From: Paenalicyclobacillus macrosporangiidus
Lineage (GTDB): Bacteria; Bacillota; Bacilli; Alicyclobacillales; Alicyclobacillaceae
Assembly (NCBI RefSeq): GCF_900116805.1
Contig: NZ_FPBV01000001.1
Location: forward strand, 1-64,000
DNA: 64,000 nucleotides
Reading direction: 5' to 3'
Position 1 is the stretch's first letter. The number at the start of each line of letters is the position of its first letter. A model generated the notes under the pieces. The model had not been told where the DNA came from. It saw nothing but the letters and a program-made list of their open reading frames with translations, and made no database searches. A program made the position numbers and the translations under genes. Positions 44,847 through 53,122 of this stretch are shown one piece after another.

Positions 44847-46232
44847 TCACGCCTGCGACCCGGCGGCCCGCTCGGTCGCAGCCGGGACGTGCACCCGCGT
44901 TCGGATGCACAGGGCCAAGAGGGCGCACATGAGCGCCGCGAGGCAGGAGACCAGGAACATGCCGGCGTAGTTGCCGCCGGCGGCCCGGATGACCAAACCC
45001 GCCACCGGGGCGGCGACCATCAGGCCGATGGACTGGACGAAGTTGCCGAATCCGTACAACCTGCCCCGCATACGGGCCGCGAGATCCTCCCCGGCCTCGG
45101 CGCGCAACAGGTCGGTAGCGAGCGCATAGGCGACGGTCAGGTTGGCCGACCAGAACACGCCCTCGATGGCGACGATGATAAACACCCACACCATGGTGTG
45201 GACCACCAGCCCGCACAGCGCGAGCAGCCCGAAGAGCGTCATCACGACGGCAATCAGCCGCTGCGGCATCCAGCGGCGGTACCATCGCCCCGCCCACACG
45301 GCGGCCAGCATGCCGGTGGCGGTGAAGACCGACATGGCGAGGGCCGACTGGAGCAGGGTGCCGTGCGCCACGTGGGTCACGAACAGGGTGAAAAACGACG
45401 CGATGGCTTCGAATGCGAGCCACGCGAACGCCTGGGCAATGAAATAGAGCAGAAGGTTTCCGCGCAGCAACTGGCGGTAGGGATGGCCTCCGGGGGCGGG
45501 GGACGCTTCCGCGGCGCTGCCGGCGCAGCGATCGCCGGGAGTAGCCTCGGGAGCAACGGCAGCACGAGCGGTGGGGCCCGGGCCTTTCGCCACCGTCTTG
45601 GGGTGGGGGATGGCGCGCTCCGGAACGCCGAGCCCGGTCCACACTCCGCCGACGGCCATCAGCAAGGCCGTCATCCAGAATCCGGCCGTGTGCGAGGCGG
45701 TCCACACCAACGGGATCACGAGGAACGACAGCAGGTTGCCGAGTTGCCACCACAGGTTCAGGTACCCGGAGGCGACGCCCCACCGATCCCGGGGCACGAC
45801 GTCCGGCATCCAGGCATGATATGGACTGGCGCAACTCTGCTGGAACACATAGAACAGCGTCAGGGCCGCCGCCGCGAGGACAAAGGAGTGGGCGTACGCG
45901 AACACCAACCACAGCAGCGCGGCTGCGGGCAGGCAGATGAGCACGTATGCCTTGCGGCGCCAGCCCGGGCGCCGGGCGTGATCACTCATCCACCCGGTCA
46001 ACGGGTTGAGGACGAGGCCGAACAGGCCCTCCAGGGCGAGCACGAAGCCGATGACCGGCTGCGAGGCGTGAAACGACTCCAGCATGGCGGCGGCAAACAC
46101 CTTGTTCGCGGCGAATCCGACGTTGCGCGCCGACCCTGCCATACCGAGGACGTGCACGAGCCCGCGGGGGGTGGCCGCACCGGATTCGGGGGATGTGGCG
46201 GCGGTCTGGGACGGACGGGACGGCCGGCTCAC
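44847..46232 (-). CDS. MFS transporter
   Basis: This 461-residue protein has twelve helices and the loop motif LNPLTGWMSDHARRPGWRRK between helices 2 and 3, with WMPDVVPRDRWGVASGYLNL later, a pattern of the GPH/SLC45-like sugar transporter branch. A 45-residue Ala/Pro-rich loop (near 225-270) separates the halves. GTG 46232 follows GGGAGGAG by 6 nt and overlaps the stop of the upstream phosphodiesterase gene (GTGA). The frame further upstream is a shadow of that gene. The substrate is unknown. Confidence 0.85.
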   Translation of the reverse strand: MSRPSRPSQTAATSPESGAATPRGLVHVLGMAGSARNVGFAANKVFAAAMLESFHASQPVIGFVLALEGLFGLVLNPLTGWMSDHARRPGWRRKAYVLICLPAAALLWLVFAYAHSFVLAAAALTLFYVFQQSCASPYHAWMPDVVPRDRWGVASGYLNLWWQLGNLLSFLVIPLVWTASHTAGFWMTALLMAVGGVWTGLGVPERAIPHPKTVAKGPGPTARAAVAPEATPGDRCAGSAAEASPAPGGHPYRQLLRGNLLLYFIAQAFAWLAFEAIASFFTLFVTHVAHGTLLQSALAMSVFTATGMLAAVWAGRWYRRWMPQRLIAVVMTLFGLLALCGLVVHTMVWVFIIVAIEGVFWSANLTVAYALATDLLRAEAGEDLAARMRGRLYGFGNFVQSIGLMVAAPVAGLVIRAAGGNYAGMFLVSCLAALMCALLALCIRTRVHVPAATERAAGSQA

Positions 46233-46915
46233 CCGCGACTCCTCCCGACCAACTTCAGCACCAGGTCCGGCCGGTCCGACCCGATGGCGTCCACGCCCGC
46301 TTCCACCATCCGCCGGATGTCTTCCTCGCGGTTCGGCGTCCACACCGACACCAGCACGCCGCCCTGGTGGCAGCGGTCGACATAGGCCTTTGTCACGCCC
46401 TCGAAGTGGAGCGACAGCATCGTGCAGCCGGCGGAGCGGGCGACGGCGACCGGATCGACCGGATAACCCGCCAGAAGCGCGCCGCACTGCAGTCCAGGAA
46501 AGGCTTTCGCCAGGTGCAGCAGGATGTCGTGGAAGAACGACAGCGGCACGATGCGCTCGACCAGCGCGGGGCGCGCTGCCAACAGCCGGGCGAGGGCTTT
46601 GACGGTCTGCGGCGTCTTGAGCTCCACCGCCACGGGGATGGAGATGGCGTCCATCACGTCGGCCAACAACGGCACCCCCTGCCCGTCGCCAACGTCCACC
46701 TGGCGGAGCTCGGCCGAGGTCAGCTCGCTCACGGGCTTGTCGATGCCGGCGGTGCGCAAAAGGTTGTCGTCATGGATCACCACCAGCTCGCCGTCTCGGC
46801 TCACATGCACGTCGCACTCCACCAGGTCCACACCCATCTACGCCAGCTTTGTGAACGCGGTCATCGAATTTTCTGGATACAGTTCCGCTCCGCCGCGGTG
46901 CGCCACCACCCACAT
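46229..46915 (-). pseudogene. glycerophosphodiester phosphodiesterase interrupted by an in-frame TAG
   Basis: The reading frame starts MWVVAHRGGAELYPENSMTA at 46915 (GAGGAGG upstream) and meets TAG at 46838-46840. It continues in the same frame as MGVDLVECDVHVSRDGELV, through VAVELKTPQTV, to WTPNREEDIRRMVEAGVDAI. Together these are a normal cytosolic GDPD of about 228 codons: HRG and PEN before the stop, and E-x-DVH, DG and HDD after it. The stop replaces one residue between FTKLA and GVDLVE. Either the gene is dead, the TAG is read through, the second half restarts at ATG 46837 without its HRG motif, or the base is a sequencing error. Confidence 0.85.
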
Positions 46916-47097
46916 GCCTCGTTCGGCCTCCTCTTCGCCGGGGCCCCGGTGGTCCCGAGGTCCACGTCGCGTGTCATCACACTCCAGATCATTCGTGGTG
47001 CAGGCGGATTTCCCTTGTCGGTGAGTTTCACGAAAAAGCATGGTATTCCGCTTCATTCTTCTGTACGATGAATGCGAACGAGGGAGGGGAGTTGGCC

Positions 47098-48060
47098 GTG
47101 GCGAAAATCTACGTGATTCACGAAAACGACGAGTGGACGGTCCATCTGACCCGGCATCTGGACCAGCTCGGCCTGCCGTACGAGCTGTGGCACCTGGACG
47201 AGGGGCGGGTGGATCTGTCGGAGGAACCGCCGCAGGGCGTGTTCTACTCCCGCATGAGCGCGTCCTCGCACACCCGCGGCCACCGCTTCGCGCCGGAGTT
47301 GACGGGGGCGGTGCTCGCTTGGCTGGAGGCGCACGGTCGCGTGGTGTTCAACGGATCGCGCGCGCTGCAACTGGAGGTCAGCAAGGTCAACCAGTACATG
47401 GCGCTGCGCCGGTACGGCATCCGCACGCCGGAGACGGTGGCGGCGGTCGGGCGCGCACACGTCCTGGCGGCCGCCGAGCGGTTCTGCGGCAGACCGTTCA
47501 TCACCAAGCACAACCGGGCCGGGAAGGGGCTCGGCGTGCAGTTGTTCTATTCGGTCGAAGCGCTGCAGGAGTATTTGGACGGCCCCGGCTACGAGGCGCC
47601 GGTGGATGGCATCACATTGCTCCAGGAGTACATCCAGGCGCCCGAGCCGTACATCACCCGCTGCGAGTTCGTCGGCGGCAAGTTTTTGTACGCTGTGCGG
47701 GTCGACACTTCCCAAGGGTTTCAGCTTTGCCCGGCGGACGCCTGTCAGGTCGGGGATCTGTTCTGCCCGGTGGGCGAATCGGTGCCAAATAAGCCCAAGT
47801 TTCAGGTCATCGACGGTTTCGACGATCCCATTCTGCGCCAATACGAGGCGTTCCTGGCCGATCACGGCATTCAGATTGCGGGCATCGAGTTCATCCGCGA
47901 TGCGGACGGCGTGATCTACACGTACGACGTCAACACCAACACCAACTACAATTCCGACGCCGAGGCGGCGGCAGGTGTGTCCGGCATGCGCGCGGTGGCC
48001 GAGTTCCTCGGCGCGCAGCTGCAACGGGTGGAGGCGGAGTTGGCGTCGGCCGTCCGTTGA
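47098..48060 (+). CDS. ATP-grasp family ligase-like protein (RimK-like)
   Basis: This 320-residue protein begins VAKIYVIHENDEWTVHLTRH from GTG, 8 nt after GAGGGAGGGG. The ATP-grasp core runs through VSKVNQYMALRRYGIRTPET, FITKHNRAGKGLGVQLF, ITLLQEYIQAPEPYITRCEF and ends with IEFIRDADGVIYTYDVNTNT, which supplies the metal-binding Glu/Asp/Asn. Such enzymes join an amine to a carboxylate through an acyl phosphate. The N-terminal part (GVFYSRMSASSHTRGH) fits the RimK/GshB subgroup. The substrates are unknown. The LLM oxidoreductase gene follows after 54 bp. Confidence 0.85.
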   Translation: MAKIYVIHENDEWTVHLTRHLDQLGLPYELWHLDEGRVDLSEEPPQGVFYSRMSASSHTRGHRFAPELTGAVLAWLEAHGRVVFNGSRALQLEVSKVNQYMALRRYGIRTPETVAAVGRAHVLAAAERFCGRPFITKHNRAGKGLGVQLFYSVEALQEYLDGPGYEAPVDGITLLQEYIQAPEPYITRCEFVGGKFLYAVRVDTSQGFQLCPADACQVGDLFCPVGESVPNKPKFQVIDGFDDPILRQYEAFLADHGIQIAGIEFIRDADGVIYTYDVNTNTNYNSDAEAAAGVSGMRAVAEFLGAQLQRVEAELASAVR

Positions 48061-48114
48061 TGCGGGTGAATCGCAGAGGTGCGCCGCAGCCGAGCGGAGA
48101 GGAGACAGACGAGC

Positions 48115-49164
48115 ATGAGATACGGATTTTGGATGCCCGTCTTCGGCGGTTGGCTGCGCAACGTCGAGGACGAGGGGATGCCGGCGACGTTCGAGTACGC
48201 GAAGCGGGTGGCCCAGTCCGCGGAGCGGTGGGGCTACGACACCACGCTCATCGCCGAGCTGTACCTGAATGACATCAAGGGCCCGGAGGCGGATTGCCTG
48301 GAGGCCTGGACGACGGCGGCCGCCCTGGCGGCGGTGACGGAGAAGCTGGAGATCATGACGGCGGTGCGGCCGGGCTTCCACAATCCCGCCGTGACGGCGA
48401 AGATGGCGGCGAACATCGACAGGCTCAGCCAGGGCCGGTTCACCCTCAACGTGGTCTCCGCCTGGTGGGCCGAGGAGGCGCGCCAGTACGGGGGCGTGTT
48501 CACCGAGCACGACAGCCGCTACGAGCGGACGCTGGAGTTCGTCGACGTGCTCAAGGGGCTCTGGACGCAGGATGTGTTCACGTACGAAGGCAAGTATTAT
48601 CAGATCCAGAACGCGAGGCTCGCCCCGAAGCCCGTCCAGCGGCCGAACCCGGTGCTGTACGCGGGCGGGGAGAGCGAGCGGGGCAAAGACACCATCGCCG
48701 AATGCTGCGACGCCTACGTGATGCACGGCGGCACGGTGGAGGAGATCTCCGCCAAGATTGAAGACATGCAGCGCCGCCGCGTCGAGAAAGGCAAGCTCCC
48801 CTTCCGGCACTTCGGTATGGCGGCCTACGTGATCTGCCGTGACACGGAGGCGGAGGCCGAGGCGGAGCTGGCCCGCATCACGGACGTCAAGGCGGCCGGG
48901 GGGTACGCCAGCTTCGGGGATTTCACGACGAAATCGCAACTGGAGCTGAAGCTGAGCCTGTACGACTACTCGGTGTCCAACCGCGGCTTGCGGCCGAACC
49001 TCATCGGGACGCCGGAACAGATAGCGGATCGCATCCTCGCGTACGAGCGGGCGGGCCTGGACTTGTTGCTGCTCCAGTTCTCGCCGCAGCTGGAGGAGAT
49101 GGAACGGTTCGCGCGGGACGTGATGCCGTTGGTGGAGGAAAAGCGCGCGTTGACGCGGGCGTGA
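48115..49164 (+). CDS. LLM class flavin-dependent monooxygenase (SsuD/SfnG-like)
   Basis: This 349-residue TIM-barrel protein begins MRYGFWMPVFGGWLRNVEDE. The luciferase-like landmarks are AERWGYDTTLIAELYLND, TEKLEIMTAVRPGFHNPAV, ANIDRLSQGRFTLNVVSAWW, TYEGKYYQIQNARLAPKP and PNPVLYAGGESERGKD. These resemble alkanesulfonate (SsuD) and dimethylsulfone (SfnG) monooxygenases that use reduced FMN to cut C-S bonds. It may help sulfur scavenging, but no ssu transport genes are near. The ATP-grasp gene before it is likely co-transcribed. Confidence 0.87.
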   Translation: MRYGFWMPVFGGWLRNVEDEGMPATFEYAKRVAQSAERWGYDTTLIAELYLNDIKGPEADCLEAWTTAAALAAVTEKLEIMTAVRPGFHNPAVTAKMAANIDRLSQGRFTLNVVSAWWAEEARQYGGVFTEHDSRYERTLEFVDVLKGLWTQDVFTYEGKYYQIQNARLAPKPVQRPNPVLYAGGESERGKDTIAECCDAYVMHGGTVEEISAKIEDMQRRRVEKGKLPFRHFGMAAYVICRDTEAEAEAELARITDVKAAGGYASFGDFTTKSQLELKLSLYDYSVSNRGLRPNLIGTPEQIADRILAYERAGLDLLLLQFSPQLEEMERFARDVMPLVEEKRALTRA

Positions 49165-49220
49165 GGCGACGGCGCGACGGATCGCCTCGCGGGCGGATGC
49201 GTGGCGGCACGTTGCGCGGT

Positions 49221-49254
49221 GCGGCCAGGGGGGGACGGAAGCCCTCCTGGCCGC
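49221..49254. terminator. hairpin between convergent genes
   Basis: GCGGCCAGG (49221-49229) and CCTGGCCGC (49246-49254) form a perfect 9-bp stem between the ends of the LLM oxidoreductase and PP2C-like genes. It probably serves both directions, though no T-run is present. Confidence 0.5.
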
Positions 49255-49261
49255 CTGCCGT

Positions 49262-50122
49262 TCATGCCCGGATCTCGAACCGGATGGCGGTCGCGTCGTC
49301 CGACACCTTCAGCCGGGGGTGGCGGAGGCAGTCTGGATCGCTTGCCTCCGCTTGGCGCAATCGATCCGCCGCCACGGCGAGGGGCCCCGCCTCTCCGGAT
49401 CGAATGGCGCCGGTGAGGGCTGCCCAGTCGGTGAGCCGGAACAGATCGACGGCGCGGGAGAACCCGTCGCTGGCGAGGACCCCGTGCAAGCCGGCCTCGG
49501 CAGGCAGCCGGCCGGTCACGGCGTGGGGAATCCCTGTACCGTCGAGGCTTGCGGCGAAGTAGCCGCCCGGCGTGTTCATGCGGCTGCGGTTGGCCCGCAG
49601 CAGCGGCAGCGCCTGTGCCTTGGCTTCCTCATAGGCCACGCCGTGGCCCTGCCGCTCGTGGATGAAGCGGATGACCGCCTCGTCGAGCGGGGCGAGCCGC
49701 GGATCGGAGAAGACCTGCACCGGGCCCGCGACGGCGCGGAGCGCCAAGGTGCAGTCGCCGAGGATGGCGTACTCCAGGGCGTCCTCTCGCAGCTTCACCG
49801 CGGCCAGGGATGCACTCGGTTGCTCATACGGCAAGAGCGATCGCCACTCGAAAGCGCGGCGATCCGCCTCCCGCCGGACAGCCCGCACCGCCTCGGCCAG
49901 GTTGTCCAGGAGCGGCCGGTCGTCGCAGAGCAATTGGGACAAGGCCCCGGCCAGCGTTTCTGCGAACCACGCCGCGTCCGACGCGTCGGAGAAGTGACGG
50001 CGCCCGCCCAACCCGGTCGCGCCGTCCATCACGGCGGCCCCGCGGGCGGTGCACACCGCCCGGTCCTCGTTGTGCTGGCCGACCCCTTTTTGGCTGATCA
50101 TTTCCAAACACTCGATTCGCAT
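49262..50122 (-). CDS. PP2C-like protein phosphatase
   Basis: This 286-residue protein shows PP2C landmarks: GQHNEDRAVCTARGAAVMDGATGLGG near residues 15-40 (metal-binding Asp), YAILGDCTLALR near 118, GVLASDGFSRAVDLF near 215, and VSDDATAIRFE at the end. It would remove phosphate from Ser/Thr using Mn or Mg. The sequence is divergent, and no partner kinase is nearby. The gene lies 18 bp after a TPR/membrane protein gene on the same strand, so the two are probably one operon. Confidence 0.82.
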   Translation of the reverse strand: MRIECLEMISQKGVGQHNEDRAVCTARGAAVMDGATGLGGRRHFSDASDAAWFAETLAGALSQLLCDDRPLLDNLAEAVRAVRREADRRAFEWRSLLPYEQPSASLAAVKLREDALEYAILGDCTLALRAVAGPVQVFSDPRLAPLDEAVIRFIHERQGHGVAYEEAKAQALPLLRANRSRMNTPGGYFAASLDGTGIPHAVTGRLPAEAGLHGVLASDGFSRAVDLFRLTDWAALTGAIRSGEAGPLAVAADRLRQAEASDPDCLRHPRLKVSDDATAIRFEIRA

Positions 50123-50140
50123 CTTGCACCGCCTGTCATC

Positions 50141-51217
50141 TCACACGTCGTGATGCACAATCAGCCCGACCAGGATCAAGAGCGCGCCCAATCCCATCGA
50201 CAGCCAGACGGGTGTGCGCCGATTCGGCAGCCCGCCGATGGTGAGGATGAATCCTCCGTACACCATCAGCAAAACCCCGCCGAGCAGGATCAACAGCATC
50301 GCCGCATCGGCGAACGACTGCTTGCTGAGGATCTGGATGGATCCGATGGTCAAGCTCAGGGCCGCGGTGAAAAATCCGAGGATCTGCAGGCTCTCCCGTT
50401 TCAGTTCGTCGATGGACTGGTTGACGCGGGCGTTCACCTGGTCAAACTCCTCGCGGGCGGCCGCCAGCTGACGCTGCGTCTCCCGCAGCTGCGTCTCCAG
50501 CTCGTTGGACGCTTTGGCCAGGTGGATGTTCGTCAGATGCGTCTGGTAGTCGGCGAGCCGAATCGGGTAGTCGAGCTTGTCCGAGCTCTCCTCGTCGATG
50601 GCGCGGTGGACGAGATCCATCGCGCGATCATAGTGGCCGAGCAAAGCCTCGAGCCGCCCATAGGTGGCGTAGAATTTGGGATACGCCTCGATGGAGATGG
50701 CGCGGGTGACCGCCGCCCGCGCCCGTTCCAGTTGGTCTTCGGTGACCTCGCACCCGTTCTCCTTTGCCAGCACCACCGCTTCGGCGAAGTTGTGCAGCAC
50801 GCCCACATGGTCCGGAAGCTTGTCGAGCGCCCGTTCGGCGGCTTCCAACGACGGCAGCCATTGGCGTTGGCTCTTGAGCATCAGGGAGTCCACGTGATCG
50901 AACAACACGCGGGATCGGAACTCTGGCCGGTAGGGGCGCAACGCGTCGTACCAGACGGGTTCCTTCATCCGTCGCGCATAGGTGGCGATCACGAAGTACG
51001 CGCAAAACCGGATCCGGTCCTCGTCCTCCGGCGCATCCGGCAAGCTGAGCCGGCCCGCGAGGAACTGCTGCAGTTGGTGGATGAGCCGGGCGTCCGCGTG
51101 CTCCGCGATCTTGGCGGCCTGCACCTCAAAAGCCCGATCCTGCTCTGGCGGCAACGCCCGAAACTGGGCGACGACGGCGGCCAACCCGTCGGTGTCTGGG
51201 CGCAGTTGCGTCGACAT
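50141..51217 (-). CDS. TPR-like protein with C-terminal membrane hairpin
   Basis: This 358-residue protein begins MSTQLRPDTDGLAAVVAQF after GGAGGTG. Residues 120-235 are helical repeats of TPR type (WLPSLEAAERALDKLPDHVG, YPKFYATYGRLEALLGHYDR, AMDLVHRAIDEESSDKLDYP). A coiled coil covers about 245-285 (LETQLRETQRQLAAAREEFD). Two or three membrane helices end the chain (ILGFFTAALSLTIGSIQIL, MLLILLGGVLLMVYGGFIL, MGLGALLILVGLIV). It may be a membrane-docked scaffold for the neighbouring phosphatase. A longer frame to 52090 is antisense to the enoyl-CoA hydratase and not real. Confidence 0.75.
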   Translation of the reverse strand: MSTQLRPDTDGLAAVVAQFRALPPEQDRAFEVQAAKIAEHADARLIHQLQQFLAGRLSLPDAPEDEDRIRFCAYFVIATYARRMKEPVWYDALRPYRPEFRSRVLFDHVDSLMLKSQRQWLPSLEAAERALDKLPDHVGVLHNFAEAVVLAKENGCEVTEDQLERARAAVTRAISIEAYPKFYATYGRLEALLGHYDRAMDLVHRAIDEESSDKLDYPIRLADYQTHLTNIHLAKASNELETQLRETQRQLAAAREEFDQVNARVNQSIDELKRESLQILGFFTAALSLTIGSIQILSKQSFADAAMLLILLGGVLLMVYGGFILTIGGLPNRRTPVWLSMGLGALLILVGLIVHHDV

Positions 51218-51231
51218 GGATGCACCTCCGC

Positions 51232-51320
51232 GGCGGCGAATCTGCCATCCATTGTATAATAAAGAGGCCGGCGGTGAATCTGCCATCGGATCGTCGAGCG
51301 GATGTTCCGAAAAGCGGAAC
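51232..51320 (+). repeat. CRISPR-repeat-like sequence with flanking direct repeats in a promoter region
   Basis: At 51285-51320 the sequence ATCGGATCGTCGAGCGG ... AAAAGCGGAAC matches the V-B repeat at 27 of 36 positions without gaps, including 15 of 16 in one block. It also forms its own hairpin GTTCCG/CGGAAC (51304-51320). Just before it, GGCGGCGAATCTGCCATC (51232-51249) and GGCGGTGAATCTGCCATC (51270-51287) are direct repeats differing at one base and bracketing TATAAT (51255-51260). It lies in the likely 5' leader of the enoyl-CoA hydratase gene. A relation to the array is suggested but not proved. Confidence 0.6.
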
Positions 51321-51367
51321 CTGTTGGAAAACGGAAGCCAGGATGAGCGGGCGGGGGAGGAACCGGG

Positions 51368-52147
51368 ATGTACGAAGCGATTCGCTACGAAGAACGAGGG
51401 CGTGTGGCTGTGATCACCCTGAACCGGCCGGATCGGTTGAACGCGATCACGCCGCAAATGCTGACGGAGTTGCGGGACGCGTTTGGCCGCGTGCAGCAAA
51501 GCGACGCTGTGCGGGCGGTGATCCTGACGGGGGAGGGGCGGGCCTTCTGCGCAGGACAGGACCTGCGCCTCGTGGAAGAGCGCCCGGATACGGATTACCG
51601 GGGGCTCGTGGAAAGCGGATACAATCCCTTGGTGGAAGCCATCACATCGCTGGAGAAGCCGGTGGTGGCCGTGGTGAACGGGGTGGCGGCCGGAGCGGGG
51701 GCCAGCCTGGCGTTGGCGTGCGATCTCCGGTTGGCTTCGGATCGAGCTTCCTTCGTGCAGGCGTTTGTCCACATCGGGCTCGTGCCGGATTCCGGGGCGA
51801 CCTGGTTTCTGCCGAGAATGGTCGGGTTGACGAAGGCCATGGAACTGGCGCTGCTCGGCGAGCCGGTGTCGGCGGAGGAGGCGTTGCGCATCGGGCTGGT
51901 GAACCGGGTGGTCCCGCACGACGAGCTGGCCGCGCACGCGGAGCAACTGGCGGAACGGTTGGCGGCTCTGCCGACGCGGGCCATCGCCTACACCAAACGG
52001 GCCCTGTACCAGGGTATGCACGCGTCCCTCCGCGACCAGCTCGCCCTGGAGGCCGAGCTGCAGCAGTTGGCCGGGCAGACGGAGGACCATCGCGAAGGCC
52101 TGCGGGCATTCCTGGAGAAGCGTAAGCCGGTGTTCCGCGGCCGGTGA
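51368..52147 (+). CDS. enoyl-CoA hydratase/isomerase (PaaG-like)
   Basis: This 259-residue crotonase-fold protein begins MYEAIRYEERGRVAVITLNR after GGGGGAGGA. The oxyanion hole is formed by GRAFCAGQDL (near 62) and NGVAAGAGASLALACDLRLA (near 104). FVHIGLVPDSGATWFLPRMV matches the 1,2-epoxyphenylacetyl-CoA isomerase PaaG subgroup better than classical hydratases, having Asp rather than the second Glu. It would act on an unsaturated acyl-CoA. No other paa genes are here. Its leader holds a sequence resembling the CRISPR repeat. Confidence 0.88.
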   Translation: MYEAIRYEERGRVAVITLNRPDRLNAITPQMLTELRDAFGRVQQSDAVRAVILTGEGRAFCAGQDLRLVEERPDTDYRGLVESGYNPLVEAITSLEKPVVAVVNGVAAGAGASLALACDLRLASDRASFVQAFVHIGLVPDSGATWFLPRMVGLTKAMELALLGEPVSAEEALRIGLVNRVVPHDELAAHAEQLAERLAALPTRAIAYTKRALYQGMHASLRDQLALEAELQQLAGQTEDHREGLRAFLEKRKPVFRGR

Positions 52148-53122
52148 GGCCGTTGCGTTGTGGCACGAGAGGCTGTGGCAGGAGGAGGTTGCGGCAGGAG
52201 GCGCGAGACTGGGCCGTGATTGGGGGGCAATGGGGGGATGTGGGGTCCGCGATCGCCATGGTCAAGGCGGTCGTGAACGAAATTGTGTTTATTCGACTGG
52301 GCTCGGGACGGGATAGCAACGCATTTGTATTTATGTGAACGGTTGAGGGCGCGCATACGAACAGTTTCGGCTTTATCCGGGTTGATCCGGGCCCGCCGGA
52401 GGCACCGTCGGCCTCGAAAATGAAAGTTTTCGCCTTACTCAGTCGATGGAGGCTGAAATAACGTCAAAAGGGTTCGTATTGTCCTGTTCTTGAGACTCGA
52501 TACCATCAAAACCTATCTTATCCCCATGGCCCGCCTGCCGTGCACAACTACGGCGCCTCATGGCCCGTCCCACGGGTACGACTCCAACGCCTCATGCCCC
52601 GTTTCCCGGGCTCGACCACGCCGTCGCATCCTGCCTCGTGCGGGTTATCATGTCGTCTCCCGTCTCTCGCGGGCATTACCATGCACCCGCCCGCGTCCTC
52701 AGACCCTCACCGACCCCACCTCGCCTACGCTCCTGCCGTCTCAAGTTTGCCCCCGGGCGCTCGCCCGCGCGCCTCATCCTCACCGCCACGCGCCACGGCC
52801 TCGCCCTAATGCGCCCCGTCTCCGCCATGTCCCCGGCGCTGTGCCCTCGCCAACCCCCCTTCCACATCCATGTCCCCGCCCCTGCGCCCACGCCTCTACG
52901 CCCCACGGCGCCCTCTCCGTCTCCCCCGTGCCCTGGTTCCTCGCGCGCATCGCGCTCAGGACCAGAGATGGAATCATTACGGAATGTTGCTGATAGTTCA
53001 ACAGGATGAGGCGCAGACCCTCCGAACGGGTCTGGAACCCAGTCCCTCCATCCATTAAGGTTTGAGAATGTAGAGGGGGAAATCATTGTTTCGAAAGGGA
53101 TTGAAGGAGGGGAGTTTGTACC
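52148..53122. other. 975-bp stretch without a gene, partly extremely C-rich
   Basis: ATACGAAC near 52357 and GTTCGTAT near 52473 are inverted repeats 115 bp apart. From about 52515 to 52970 the + strand is very rich in C and poor in G, with long pyrimidine runs. Open frames there are Pro/Ser/Arg junk without ribosome sites. A hairpin CAGACCC/GGGTCTG (53014-53034) lies in the leader of the chemotaxis receptor gene. I find no gene or known RNA. Confidence 0.5.

Noticed and set aside
52490-53009. Open frames of 90-167 codons in the C-rich stretch
   Set aside because: Pro/Ser/Arg-rich in all three frames, as expected from base composition, with no ribosome sites.
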